Positions 43,501 to 55,119 of a stretch of DNA of 64,000 nucleotides are shown here, piece after piece (the stretch's first letter is position 1; every line of letters begins with the position of its first letter). This DNA is from Paraconiothyrium sp. Pb-2020 (taxonomy: Eukaryota > Ascomycota > Dothideomycetes > Pleosporales > Didymosphaeriaceae). Where the stretch lies: assembly GCA_022419385.1 (NCBI GenBank), contig JAJUBI010000004.1, positions 4,321,286-4,385,285 on the forward strand. Direction: 5' to 3'. The notes under the pieces were generated by a model. It made no database searches and was not told where the DNA came from. It saw only the letters and a list, made by a program, of their open reading frames with translations. The translations under genes and the position numbers were made by a program.

Positions 43501-45713
43501 CCATAAACGGGCTTGTGTACTCGGTCCAATTTAAGTTTTCGGAGGGCTTTGACCGCGCTAACCATCGATTTGCCGATGTAAACGGTGATGGCAGGGCTGG
43601 TACGTATTTTAAGAGATTACCAGGACTTGACTTTTGCTGACCTGGACGTCACTTTATTAGATTTCCTTTGGGTCGACAAGTTCACAGGCGAGGTTCGGCT
43701 GTGGTTGAACGGTGGGCCTCAGAATACAGGTGGCAGCACCTTCTTTTGGGTATGTGGTCACATCTCGTTTCTTTCCCTACTGGACTTTCTCATTGGAAAC
43801 ATTTCTGATTCTAAAATCAGGATAAACAACCTACTCCCTGGTTAACAGCCTCTGTGTTCCCTGACGACCGAGGCGCCAACATATACTTTGCCAAAATGGG
43901 TGCCACAGGCCGCGCAGATGTGATTAGAAACATGCCCAGGACAGACATTGCCTGGACTTGGTTTAACGAGTGCGATGGTGGTGGAAACGTTGGCAATGGT
44001 CCTGACGACGGCGCTCCAGCAGACCCACGGTTGCCCGCTTATTCTGACGGCCTCGATGATGGCGGCGGCGGTGGCAGCGACCCCGGCGACGGTAATACCA
44101 TCGGAATCACACTTCTTACCATCGAAGCAGCAAGCACCATCGTTCACATGACCCTGGACGCCTCCAGTTTGGCATACGACGTTTTATCCAGTTCGACATG
44201 CCCGGCGACCAAGCGCGCGGACGACTTCACTGTAGCGTGTCTCACCAGCACTGCCATGTCCTTACTCCGCGATGTCAACATGGTTTCAACATTGACGGAT
44301 CTGTATCGCGGCAACCCTATCCCCGGTACTCTCGGGGATCTCACCAACGTGCCTAAGTACGCCTTAGACACCATTAACACAGCTTTCGTCGATGGCCTCC
44401 CTGCTGCTGCCAACTTCTTGAAAGCGGACGAACCTGATACTAGCATTACAGAGCTCATCTGGCTGTACTACACTATCATGGACACCGCTGCTAGATACCT
44501 CAACCTACACGCGACCGACTACACATCCTTCTCGACAGCGCGAGTCGGGAACATGGAACTGACGTGCCCAGCTGTGGAAGACCTGCCCTGTGAGCATACA
44601 CTTTGTGTAGGAGGTGACGACTCGAAATGCACTGGCTTTCTGAGACCCTGCTCTTGCGATCGACAAAAATGCTCAGTGCAATACAGCGAGACCGAATGGT
44701 GGCCCTTCTGCGGCATGACCACTTGCGCGCCCGTTGATTCCAACGGTCTCTGTATGGCTGACGGGAAGTACAAATCATGTCCCTGTGCCGGAGATCCGTT
44801 CACCGAGCAGCTCACATGGTACTCGGAAAACGACTTGAGCCAGATCTGGCTTGGCCCTAACGCTGGCGGCTCGGGACCTGACACTATGGTCTGCTACAAG
44901 AAAGGAGACGATACCCACACTCCACGGACTAACGATAGAAACAACTGGAAATTCATGGAGCAATCGGTTCTCGATACGAATATCGATGATTTCTGCAACG
45001 GCCACGGCACCGTCAATGGAGGTGGTGAAGGTGGTAGCACATTGCTGATGAACGGTGGTTCGATGAACGAAGTCTACCTCTCTCTAGAGTATGCGGAAGG
45101 AACTATTCTGTCTGTCGACGAATGCAAAGAGAACTTCAAGAAGCTTAGCGCTGATTGCGGTGAGTTGCTCTGGAAAGGCGCCTTACCGCGACGATGACGC
45201 TGACTTGATATCGCAGATTACTCCTCCGTGGCCAACCAGTTCAACTGGAAATGGGGTGGCGAGTTCTTCCACGACGGCGTCACATATACCATTGATCCTC
45301 AGTTCATACGTGCTCCTGTACGAAAGGATCCCGACACCGACTGGTGGCGTGTGGGAGACAGCACGCACTACTGGAACAACGGCAAGACCGTCGCTGAAGG
45401 CGATCCCAGGCTTGGCGCGAACGGTGAGCCACTTGATATGGTTATTCTGATACAGTGCATCCATCACCTGGCATTCCTTGACTGGAACGGTGGAGCGCCT
45501 CAGGACTGTGCGAATGGTTTGGTCGACTTGAGCGGACAAGCTACTATTATCTATAACAGTTGGTCGACCTGCTGGGAGCAGACATGGAAGATGATCGCTT
45601 GGCAATTCCTTGAGGAGGACGCGCTTTGTGGGTACGCGAATCACCGAGGTGGGGCAGCTGGGCCTTCTGGTGCGTACTGCTGGATGGGTGTGAACTGTTG
45701 GGATGGATTATAG
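40581..45713 (+). CDS. Very large secreted mosaic protein: SGNH hydrolase, FG-GAP/VCBS repeats, Cys-rich C-terminal domains
   Basis: Thirteen exons, all junctions in phase: 40581-40878, 40939-41355, 41407-41708, 41769-41892, 41951-42069, 42131-42275, 42374-42561, 42617-42966, 43017-43312, 43408-43599, 43661-43749, 43821-45159 and 45217-45713; 1451 aa. Signal peptide (residues 1-20), then a KR site at 24-25. The SGNH esterase domain has the nucleophile block LMPLGASITLG (Ser60), the oxyanion block INAGTNDA, and the Asp-His block DGIHPRHDTY. Five or more FG-GAP-like repeats follow (RWGDINNDGLD, RLGDIDGDGRLDY, HFGDWDGDGLCD, RFADIDGDGRVDY, RFADVNGDGRA), probably a calcium-binding propeller. A Gly/Asp linker leads to a helical domain, then a Cys-rich domain (CEHTLCVGGDDSKC, RPCSCDRQKC, CPCAGDP). 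The C-terminus has DECKENFKKLSADC and NWKWGGEF. Likely substrate: acetyl or feruloyl esters of a polysaccharide; inferred only. A 51-base intron at 41356-41406 is in frame and could be mistaken for coding. Confidence 0.88.
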
Positions 45714-46875
45714 ATCCCCACCAATTTCCAATACTATAGACTTGCATGAGCGGAAGAAGAATTCGCTTCATCATTTGCTTAGAGTGTAATATTCAGTTTT
45801 CAGTCAAGCTGCGTATCTCCAGTGCACGTTTGATCTGACCTCCCAGTAGCACTAGCTGCCCCTTCAACGCGGATTTGATACTAGTATAGTACCCTCGGAG
45901 TAGCGGAATTCAAGAGCATGCTTGTCAGAAGCCTAACATGTGGATTGCTAGTATGGGCTATTCGAAGTGATCGAGCACAGCAGTCGCTGCCAGTGCCAGC
46001 CGATGGTTTGAAGAACAGCTAATTTACTAGCGCCGTTTTCACTGTCGCGAGCGCCTGCGTCCTGAATGCGTCTTTGTTGCCTTCATCGGGCGTAATACCA
46101 ATTCGTCAGGGTAAAACACATGTTGATGGCGCAGAGCATGATCTTGTGTCGGATAAGCCCAGGGTTAGATAAACATGAACGTGCAACGACGAACGGTAGA
46201 AGGTGCATCTTCTGGCTAACAAGTCCTAGGAGATGACTTTAGAGTGTCTGGACACGACTTCAGTGAAGTTCTCGTCGCCGCCACATTTGTGTTGCGTGGC
46301 GAAGAACAGAAGATGCACAGTAAAGTTCCTCATTGCGCCCTTCGGCAAACTTGCGAGGCTTGGATTTGTGCACAGAAGAGCGTTCTGCGCTGTTCTATGT
46401 ACCTTTACATCAACCCACTCTGACACAATCCAGGTAGTTTCCCCGTTCCTATATCAAGATTTCGTTCGACCTGATGGCGTTCTGCGCGACACGAGGAAGG
46501 TAATGTGAGTTTCCAGTGCCTCAAGTCTATGAAGAGCAACCTTTTGGTGCCTAGACTGTGGCGTGTCGCCCGGCATATGGACGAAGGTCGTTTACCCATC
46601 GAACATCTTTTGTGCATGACAAGCAGAACTGGACCCAGTGACTGCCAATATTGATGGCTGGATTTACTAGATTTCTGACAGCGTTTGCCGCTTCAATTAT
46701 GTGCGTTCCAAACACTCGACGCCCCCTTCTTCAAGAATCAAAGGTGAAGGTGACCTAGATCTAGTCGTGAAGTAGTCCTTGGGATACGAGTTCCCCTTGT
46801 CAACGGTAGGCCGATGGTCCATGAATTGGCGAGGCTTTTGATAGTGATGCGAGATTCATAGGTATTTAACATTGG
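45714..46875. other. Intergenic region between converging genes
   Basis: 1.16 kb. Frames near 46226-46617 on both strands have ordinary ORF statistics but no recognisable feature. No gene is supported. Confidence 0.5.
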
Positions 46876-47996
46876 TCATGACCCACCCGCCCGAAGTATT
46901 CTCCCTAACATCCAATGTGCGAACCGTAACCCGGGCATTACGATTATGGCGACTGTAGCGGAGCCTGCTTCGTACATTTTCCAGAGGAACGTCTCTCTCA
47001 ATTGTTCGTAGTCGTGATCTCCCAGAACTATCTCCTTCAGCTTGGCAGCTCTGTCTGGTATCTTTAAACCCAGTCCAAGATACAGACCAACAATGATGTA
47101 CTCCATGATAACTTGCCTATAAAGTGATAAGCAGTAAGCATTAAGAAAATCAATCATACAGTCGGTGTGCACGCCGAGCATGTCGGCCTGGTGCAACAGC
47201 GAGCAGGACTGTGGGTGCAAGTATATAGACAACATGCTCCATAAGGAATGGTCGACTTACATGCAAAGTTGTATCGTGACGCTTCCACTGATGACGTTAA
47301 AACGCTGAGGGCCGTGACCTTCGAAAGCGAAGCACATCATATACACAACGTCGACGAGAAAGAAAGGCAAGCTGAGGACAACGGTTGTCAAGATCTTGAC
47401 TTCAAGCGGGTTCGCAAGGTACAAGCGCGCGGCTATTATGGTAGTCGCCCATATTAGTATGATGAAACAAACGCAGTAAAGAACAATGCCCGCTTTGGTG
47501 GATGGAGTCGCTGCAAAGGTAGCGGTGTCACGTGAATCCGGGTCGATACCTCCAGCAACGATCAAGATGAGCGATATTATAAGAGGAATGTACAGGAGAA
47601 GTAGGACCCATTGCATGCGGCGTCCCTTTGGTCCGGAAGTCATGTTGAGGACACTTGCAGTTGACAGGAACAGCGGCGTCAAGCTTATTTCGGTGAGAAT
47701 GGCAACACCAGTCTCCAGGGTCGTGTTGGAAAGTTTTGTTTCAGGGAATAATACGGTTGCTGCAAGATCGAGCGCCACCTGTTTGCATTAGCTTTTTCAG
47801 GTCGGGTGCTGCGAGAAGGAAATATTACCTGAGTGAGGCGACAAAGAGATAGGAAAATGATGCATATCCATGGAAAACTGTGTCCCAACCCTTGGCGAGC
47901 CGTAAGCCATATCGCGATACAAAGGTAGATGAAGTATATGACGAGGGTCACGACGTTGACCACCGCACCATAGACCAGCGCCCTCCGAAGTGCCAT
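46876..47996 (-). CDS. Seven-helix integral membrane protein (DUF7702-like)
   Basis: Three exons, 47996-47829, 47778-47261 and 47116-46876, phase kept, give 308 aa. The second intron is 144 bases, longer than usual here. Seven hydrophobic segments are visible, including VVNVVTLVIYFIYLCIAIWL, WICIIFLSLCRLTQ, EISLTPLFLSTASVLNM, VLLLLYIPLIISLILIVAGG, VLYCVCFIILIWATTIIAA and LPFFLVDVVYMMCFAF. The order, with a charged C-terminal tail (GDHDYEQLRETFLWKMYE) and a final PGLRFAHWMLGRIL, fits the uncharacterised fungal multi-helix family I remember as DUF7702. Function unknown. The topology resembles rhodopsin/PTH11-type receptors, but no motif of those families is seen. Confidence 0.72.
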
Positions 47997-48828
47997 GTTT
48001 GGAGGCCGTACAAAGGCAACGGCGAATCCACCAAGTTGTCAGGCTGCATGGCCTGTGAAGGCTAGCTGGCGGTTGGAGTGATCGGAAGGGACGGAGCCGT
48101 GGGCAAGAAACTGTGCAACGGAGAAGGGGAAAACGTGACGTAGATGCCCAGACTGTTCTCAGCTGCCTAGCGCGCTTGGCGGGTGTGGTACGTGCGTGTC
48201 CATCTTGCCGCGCGTTTCGATCCTCGCAGCCGGCTCTTCCATCTGTGTCTTGCGCGATGCTTTTTGTCGCATTCACTGTCTGTTGTGGTTCTAGAGTCAC
48301 CGCGTGGACTTGAGTTTGGCGCACACGCCCCAGGACGGAAAGACGGCAGCGGCATGTGGGCCAGCCACAACGTCGCACCCCGGCGGCGCTACCTCGCCCC
48401 AGGTTAGGCACCTTCGAATTACTGCACCCTTCGCCAACAGCTTTGAGCTACCCCGGAGTACCGTCCGTGGACTGTTCACAGACCTGGGTCTCGGACTGTA
48501 GCCCGGCACTGCGTAACGGTGGCAGTGTACAAATGACGAGTGGTTCAACACGGGTCCCTTAAGCCTCCAATTCTCGTCCTACTCCAAGATTTCCCTCACC
48601 TTTGTTCCATCTGATGTATTCGATATATGCCTCGTCTTAGCCGCTCAGTACATCAAATTCTAAAGCTTGCTGAAACCTTGCTTACTAGTCGGAAATCGCT
48701 CATCCATGGATTCACATACGTCATGTGACTATATCACTACACTACGATACGATCTACATGATGCACGAGTTTAGTGTCAATGATTCTGGGAACGGAACTT
48801 TCTGTGGAGTCCGAGATTGCGAACTTAC
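47997..48828. other. Intergenic region
   Basis: 832 bases, GC-rich near 48170-48560. Overlapping frames on both strands (48183-48407, 48297-48551) are not convincing. It contains the promoter of the membrane-protein gene and the 3' flank of the chorismate-mutase-like gene. Confidence 0.5.
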
Positions 48829-49482
48829 CTAATCGCAAACCCTCTCCACATCCACCGTGAATGTACTGTCACAATCCTGTTGTATCGTTTCCACTTCGTA
48901 CTCCAACGCTGCATAAATCATACAGCCCTCCCCACCCATCACCTTCCCAGCGGCCTCCGTTGCACCATACTGTACGCCAATCAGTAAAGCCCTCTACCAT
49001 ACTTCAACAGAGCCCGGTAGGATACAAACAGTATAATAAAAGGGAGGGACAATGTGCGTTTACTATCAGGGACTCACCTTCAAAACCTTTGCCGCCATCC
49101 CCGCCGCCACAACATCGTTCCTACTCGGATCATTCAAGGACGTATTCGTCGCAAATTTGCTGGCGCCCGCCACAGCTGCATAACCCAGTCTGCGCGCATA
49201 CAGAAAAGCGAGCTGTTCATCGATGGCGTCGATGTAGGTGCGTGCGCAAGCCAGTTCGGCGGTGCGGTTTCCGGTGGGAGAGGTGCAGATTGTGGCGACG
49301 GGGACGTCGGATAGCGCGGAGATGTTGTAGGGGTAGGTAGCGGTCGTGTTGAGCGAAGGTGAGCCGGGATAGTTTTGGGACGTGGCGTTCGGGGAGTGGG
49401 TGAAGGTGCAGGTGGATGGGTCGCAGGCTCCTAGTGCAGCAGCGAAGGCTATAAACAGGAGAGCGAGAGTGGAAATAGCCAT
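48829..49482 (-). CDS. Small secreted protein, chorismate-mutase-like
   Basis: Two exons, 49482-49078 and 48969-48829 (intron 108 bases, phase 0), give 181 aa. Signal peptide MAISTLALLFIAFAAALGA; several N-glycosylation sites (NAT, NTT, NIS, NRT, NTS); cysteines at both ends. The central helix IDAIDE, then FLYARRLGYAAVAGASKF and LNDPSRNDVVAAGMAAKVL, resembles the secreted AroQ-type chorismate mutase fold. However, the arginine and lysine pattern of active enzymes is only partly visible. Secreted chorismate mutases are known effectors of some plant-associated fungi and nematodes. Without activity residues confirmed, this could be a structural relative only. Confidence 0.55.
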
Positions 49483-50247
49483 TATGTTACGACTTCGAGA
49501 TGTGGAGGATAGGCCGAAGAACTAAAGAAAGTGCGCGAAGGCGGATCTTTGAATGACTACCATAGGTGAAGTCAGATAGATATGTACGATTCGTGCACGC
49601 GTTAAGCTCGTTTAACTACTTCCGGAAGTGTGATGATCTCTCCACATGGATTACTAGGATTATAACAGCTTAGGTTCCATTGTCCAAAACGTGCATAATT
49701 TGCGAGACCCTGAGCTCTGCCTTTTCCTTCTTCTGGTTATTCTCCACGACGTTGTCCACCTCATCGCTGGAGACCAAAGGGCGAACATGTACCATCGTGT
49801 ATCATGTCGGAAGCACATTCTACGAACAAGGATCCTAGCCGAGCTTATTCTTTTGAAAGATGATGCTTGTCGGGTCCTTCGGTACACTGCGCAATTCATC
49901 TCAAGCTCCGACGTAGCCAAATACGTGACACACGAATTTTCCGATCGCCAGGTACACAAACATCAAAGTCGATAAATCTCCATCCGTCTCGGAGATATAC
50001 AACGATCCTGCCCCCAAAAACGACGTTTCGTGCGCAAGGCCGTTGGCCAATGGCAGCGAGCACTCTCCGAGCGCTCTTAACCAGCTACGGCGTAGTGCAG
50101 TCCGTGCCACAGTAAGCACTACAACACCATCTCTCTTGAGGATGTCGTCGCTCGTATGCTTAAAGGGGCAGGTCAACCCTGAATCCGCTCATACCATAGA
50201 GTCGATATTTGATGTTGGGAACTGTAGCGCGACTCAAGCCCATCGAC
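49483..50247. other. Intergenic region
   Basis: 765 bases between two divergent starts (chorismate-mutase-like and monooxygenase genes). Frames here overlap on both strands and are not supported. Confidence 0.5.
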
Positions 50248-52166
50248 ATGGTTCAACAAACGGTTGCCGTTGTAGGCACTGGTGAGTAACGCGTAGTTTG
50301 CCTACCGGAAGGAAGCTAGATGGCTAACATCAGCTTTCACAGGGGCCTGCGGGCTGTCTATGCTCAAGACGTTGCGCGAGGATGGGTTCAAGGTCACTGC
50401 TTTCGAGCGGCGGAAGCAAGTGGGGGGTTTATGGGCGTACACGAAAGACCCATCCATGACTTCAGCTCTGCCTTGTGAGTGGGCAGTGATGAACGAAATG
50501 TATAACAACTCACGGGAGGCCGTACAGCCACAAGAGCTCTCATTAGCAAGTATACTTGCGGCATGTCGGATTTTCCGATGCCAGACCGTAAGTGTACTGT
50601 ACGGTCGAAGCAAGAAAAACATGTTCGCTAACACTTGCCAGACTATCCACCACATCTCACGGTTCGTGCTTATCTAAAATCATAATATGTTCATAGGCTT
50701 ACCTCCGATGTTGCCGATTATAGCAAGCGCAATTCCAGGAATTCATGGAATTATACGCGAAGCATTTCGATTTGCTCAAGGATATCGTCTTCGATGCCGC
50801 TTTGAAGAAAGTGAGCCGCAATGACGACGACACAAAGTGGCGTGTCGAGGTCCTAGTTAACGGAGAGACCAAGGTAGAAGAGTTCGACAAAGTAGCTCTT
50901 TGCCACGGGTACCAGACGTATCCACAAATGCCCAAATTCGAGGACGAGAAGAAGTTCGAAGGTATCTTAATGCACGCACAACAGTTTCGGCCAGAAGAGT
51001 AAGCAATCTTCTCTATCCTTAGGGTATGTCTTTCCAAGCTCACCTGACCTAGCAGTGCGGAGAAATACAAAAACGTCGTCATGGTGGGCATGTCCAGTAC
51101 TGCCTCAGACGTAATCAACAACATCCTCCCATACGCCTCGAAGATATATGTCTCGCATCGGCGGGGAATGTATATTTTCCCTACCTGGCGAAATAACACA
51201 CCCGCAGACTTGCTCCTCAGCTGGCGTCGTCGTCAAACTGGTTTCTTCCTGCAACGGTATTTCCCTTCCTTCGCACAATGGTGTGGCGACAAAGCACTAG
51301 ATTATCTCATGCGCAAAAGCTGGGGTAAATTAGACCCAGACTGGCGCATCTTACCCAGCCCCAGCATCACGCTCAGTCTACCTGGAGCCAGCGACTACAT
51401 AATTCCCCTGCTAAAAGCCGGAAGGATCACATCTTTACACGGAATAAAGCGCTTTCTTGGACCTCGTAGCATCGAATTTCTAGACGGCACCATCCTGGAA
51501 GACGTCGACGCCGTCATATGCGCGACCGGCTACACCGCCGACCTAAGCGTCGCACCTTTCCTCGAAACCAGCCGGCCACCCAGCTACTCAGGCCCCGAAT
51601 TAGTCCGCCTCTGGCACAACATCTTCCCGCCCAAGTATGCTGACAGCCTGGCGTTCCTATGCCACTCCGCCTACGGCAAGAACAACGGCTTCTCCTTCAA
51701 CGACGTCCAGTCCATGGCCGTCTCCAACATCTTCCGCAACGTGCACCCGCTCCCCCCTCTCAGCACCATGGAATCAGACGTCGACAAGCATCACGCATGG
51801 CTCGCGTCTCGCTGGGCTGCAGACAAGACGGAGGGTAGCTTCGACAGGAGTATGGTTAAGAATTGGGAGTTCCAGGGGTTCCTGCATGGGGCAGCGGGTA
51901 CGGGCATGGAGAATCTAGGCTGGGGGTTGAAGGGATGGTTGTTTTGGCTGAAGGACCCGAAGATGAGCTATCTCATGAATAATGGGATTGAGACGGCGCA
52001 TGCGTTTCGCTATTTTGAGACGGGTAAGAGGAAGACGTGGGATGGGGCGAGAGAGGCAATTATCAAAGCGAATGAGGCGGTGAAGCAGTTTCCGATCAAG
52101 AATGAGGAGGATTTGCCGGAGTATCGGAAGGAGATGATTAGGATTGGGAAGGAGGGGAAGAGCTAG
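50248..52166 (+). CDS. Flavin-containing monooxygenase (FMO/Baeyer-Villiger type)
   Basis: Six exons in phase: 50248-50281, 50343-50474, 50528-50587, 50642-50661, 50724-50998 and 51056-52166; 543 aa. The exons at 50642-50661 (20 bases) and 50248-50281 (34 bases) are very short. N-terminal FAD site VVGTGACGLSMLK (GxGxxG, residues 7-19), with FERRKQVGGLWAY closing the dinucleotide fold; KYTCGMSDFPMPDHYP; then VALCHGYQTYPQMP (FMO motif region); the NADP site VVMVGMSSTASD; and VICATGYTADLS near residue 330. These are the class B flavin monooxygenase signatures. Such enzymes oxidise N, S or carbonyl groups, often in secondary metabolism or detoxification. No biosynthetic cluster is seen next to it. 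Confidence 0.9.
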
Positions 52167-52443
52167 GATTGTCGGGGGTGTTGGGGATGGATACTAAGAT
52201 AGACTTGATGCTGATACTTGATATTCGTTCACGTTGACCAATATTCAAGTATTCCCCTCTCGAAACATGAATCTTGGGCTCATTGCGCGGTGCATTGATC
52301 ATTCATGGAATCATTGACAGCACCGAGAAGTATACCACCCTCCTTCATGCCTAGGATATTCAAGATATCATTCATTCGCCGCCCACATGCATATGTACCA
52401 TAACATTGTCCCTGGTTCATTCTACGCAACATAGCCTAACATT

Positions 52444-52935
52444 ATGCCTGCCTCGCTTCCAAATAGCATTTACTACGCACCGCGCCCTGATCTCCAAATT
52501 CTACCTAAGAGAAGGAACAAACTGAAGAAGCCAAATCCGAACGTTAGTCCTCAATCGTCCATAGATCCACAACCACAAACGCCTCCTTCTCCAGACGCTA
52601 TGACGATGCCTCAAGGATCAGCCCAGCTTGACAGATCTATGCGACCTGTCAACACACGTGAGCGAGGCATTTCCTTCAAAGAGCCAGAGGAGCGACGGGA
52701 GCCACTGCAATCTCGTCCTCCGCGCTCACCGTCCCCATACCCAACAGCGCAGAATGTGCCAGAGGATGTAGTGGAACTTCCTGAGAATGCAATGCAAAGG
52801 TTCCCCAGGCAATTTCCCCACGACGTCAATCCAGACATGTATGCCGGCGTATGCTGGTGTTGTGGGAGTGTGTTAGAGCGAAGAGGGCTAGGGGAGGAAT
52901 GTGTGGAGTGTTGGGCGGATCAAATTGTATATTAG
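52444..52935 (+). CDS. Small conserved fungal protein with a C-terminal two-CxxC element
   Basis: 163 aa, one exon. The first 130 residues are low-complexity, rich in Pro, Ser, Arg and Gln, and likely disordered (SIDPQPQTPPSPDAM, PPRSPSPYPT). The last 30 are ordered-looking: VCWCCGSVLERRGLGEECVECW, two CxxC pairs 13 residues apart, a possible zinc-binding knuckle. No signal peptide. I do not know the family. Its frame, start context and position 277 bases after the monooxygenase stop make it a likely real gene, converging on the glutamate-cysteine ligase modifier gene. Confidence 0.55.
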   Translation: MPASLPNSIYYAPRPDLQILPKRRNKLKKPNPNVSPQSSIDPQPQTPPSPDAMTMPQGSAQLDRSMRPVNTRERGISFKEPEERREPLQSRPPRSPSPYPTAQNVPEDVVELPENAMQRFPRQFPHDVNPDMYAGVCWCCGSVLERRGLGEECVECWADQIVY

Positions 52936-52998
52936 CAGATTTGCATAGTGTCATAAACGCTCATATTGCAACTCCGCAATCATACCATTACATGTTCT

Positions 52999-54007
52999 CT
53001 ACTCCCTCAACTCCGCCACCGCAAAATACCCCTTACTCTCTACAACCCCGCGGTCCTTCACCACAGCTGTATACTTGACCACCCACTGCGGCTGCACCTC
53101 CCCCCTTAAACTCTCCCCGTTCTCATTCTCTCCAGCAAGCACACCAACACCCTTCTCCCCCGACCCTAGTATATCCCTCAGCGTACCCCTCGGAAGCACA
53201 TTCGTGCAGTCATTATGCGTCAATAGCTGAATTTGCTGTTGCTTCGCATACAGTATCAACGGCTTGGGCACCACGCAGCAATCCCTCACATTAATCTGGT
53301 CCACGCTAGGTTTGACCTTCGTCCTGGGAAGGAACTTTTCCAATCTGCTGCAGCCGAATTCGGAGATGCCTAGCTTGCTGACGAGCCCCTCTTCATGCAG
53401 CTTCTCGAGCGTGTGCCATGTTGTCGCAATGGTGTCTATGTCTTCTGGGGCGCCGTCTGCGTCGCCGTCAGCTTCGGCGAGGGAGTCGGGGGCGGAGGGA
53501 GGGTCGTCGAGGTCGGATTCTTCATCGTCGGCGTCGAAGGATATACCAGGGAAGGAGACGATGAGGAGGTCGATCGAGGATGTGCCGAGCTCTTTGAGGA
53601 CGAGGTTGATGGCTTCCCGTGTCTGGACGCATCGTGTGTCCGCTGGTACGTTGGGGAGATAGAAGAGTTTCACGGTTATGTCGTATGATTCGCGAGGCTC
53701 CGAGAGAGGGGATGGAGTGTGCGTGGGTATCCATAATGTGTTCTCTTGCTGGGTTGTCCATGCCTTGAATGATGGTTTCGGCTTCGGTGTTGTGGTGTTG
53801 CCGTTCGTGGTGGGCGTGGGAGGAGAGGACTGGTGGGCGGTGAAGTTTGCGCGGAGAGAGGAGGTGAGCTCTGTGTTCGACTTCTCGAAGGCATGCCGCC
53901 GTACCACAGACGGGCCGCCCGACATTATGTTCCTATGACGGTCAGGTAAGTGAGTTTTGGGAAGGAAAGCGCAAGGGAGCGTACGAAGTGGAGAGAATGA
54001 GCTTCAT
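52999..54007 (-). CDS. Glutamate-cysteine ligase regulatory (modifier) subunit
   Basis: Two exons, 54007-53985 and 53932-52999 (intron 52 bases), give 318 aa. The tiny first exon encodes MKLILSTS, and the join gives SNIMSGGPSVVRR, the usual family start. The aldo/keto-reductase-like fold lacks the catalytic set. Family hallmarks: SSIDLLIVSFPGISF, LEEGLVSKLG-type helix (KLHEEGLVSKLGISEFG), and VDQINVRDCCVVPKPLI with LLTHNDCTNVLP. The subunit binds the catalytic ligase and raises its activity in the first step of glutathione synthesis in the cytosol. An acidic insert (DADDEESDLDDPPSAPDS) and a Thr/Pro-rich N-terminal region are lineage features. It is divergent from AP-1 sigma, with a 408-base shared promoter region. 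Confidence 0.9.
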
Positions 54008-54415
54008 GATGCCTGTATAGGCCCGTGTGAGTCTGTTTGGCTCCTTGAAGTCTGTTCGGAACTCTTGTATCCTAATTGATATACTTTTAGAGAGCCAAGG
54101 CAAGGATGGAGAGTAGACGCGCCGGAGCCGCGGTCGCAAAGACGAAGGGTGTTTGTAAGCAGATCCGGATGGAGAACCAATGGAAGTCGTCTGGTGGATC
54201 GTGTCGCGTGCCCAATATAGTGGAAAAAAGTCCACAACTGGAATAAATTCGTTATTCGCAACAAAAACGGTATGATGTAGTAGGAAGGTGTTTGGCGGGG
54301 TGCAATGAGAACGCTTTGACGTTTGCGCGGGGTTGGCTGGTCTGTGGTCGCCCGAACCTCCGTTTTTCTACAGGCCACTACGCACCTCTTGATACCTCCC
54401 CTACTTTCAACAACC

Positions 54416-55119
54416 ATGGCCATCAAGTAAGTCTCTCCGCCTTCAGACCTGCATGCCACCACCACTAACCCACACAGATATCTCATCCTGCTCTCACGGC
54501 AGGGCAAAGTCGTACGTCGTCGCTGGGAGCTTCGTAGCGTCCATGCTAAATAGCTGCAGCGCCTAGCCAAGTGGTTCACCACACTTGCGCCCAAGGACAA
54601 GGCCAAGATCGTAAAAGACGTCTCACAGCTCGTGCTTGCTCGCCGCACCCGCATGTGCAACTTTCTCGAGTACAAAGGTCGGTGAGCGTGGCAGGTGCAC
54701 CAGCGCGGAGCTGACAGGCAGCCCCCAGACACAAAGGTTGTTTACCGCCGATATGCTTCCCTTTTCTTCATTGCTGGCTGCGATTCCGCCGACAACGAGC
54801 TGCTCGCCCTTGAGATAGTCCACCGCTATGTTGAGCAGATGGACAAATACTACGGCAATGTCTGCGAGCTAGACATCATCTTCAACTTCCAGAAGGCCTA
54901 CTTCATCCTCGACGAGCTCCTGATTGCTGGCGAGTTGCAGGAGAGCAGTAAGAAAAATGTGTTGAGGTGTATCGGGCAGCAGGACAGTTTGGAGGATATG
55001 GAGGTGAGTGATGCGTGCTTCGCCTCGACATTTACGTCCCATTCCTCCCACGTGAAGCTCGGTTGCTGACGCTGTTCCCGTGTCAGGCCGAGGACGACAT
55101 CGTGACCAAGATCATGTAG
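54416..55119 (+). CDS. AP-1 clathrin adaptor complex subunit sigma
   Basis: Five exons: 54416-54426 (11 bases), 54478-54511, 54560-54677, 54729-55003 and 55087-55119. All are in phase and give 156 aa, the usual length. Sequence blocks are near-identical to the family: YLILLSRQGKVRLAKWF, ARRTRMCNFLEYKDTKVVYR, RRYASLFFIAGCDSADNEL, HRYVEQMDKYYGNVCELD and FNFQKAYFILDELLIAGE. The sigma subunit stabilises the AP-1 core, which packs cargo into clathrin vesicles at the trans-Golgi and endosomes. VRLAKWFTTLAPKDKAKIV favours AP-1 over AP-2. The 11-base first exon is easily missed by gene finders. Confidence 0.95.

Noticed and set aside
54004..54732. Minus-strand frame of 242 codons over the GCLM/AP-1 sigma promoter region
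   Set aside because: Covers exons and introns of AP-1 sigma in antisense; basic, unpatterned protein.
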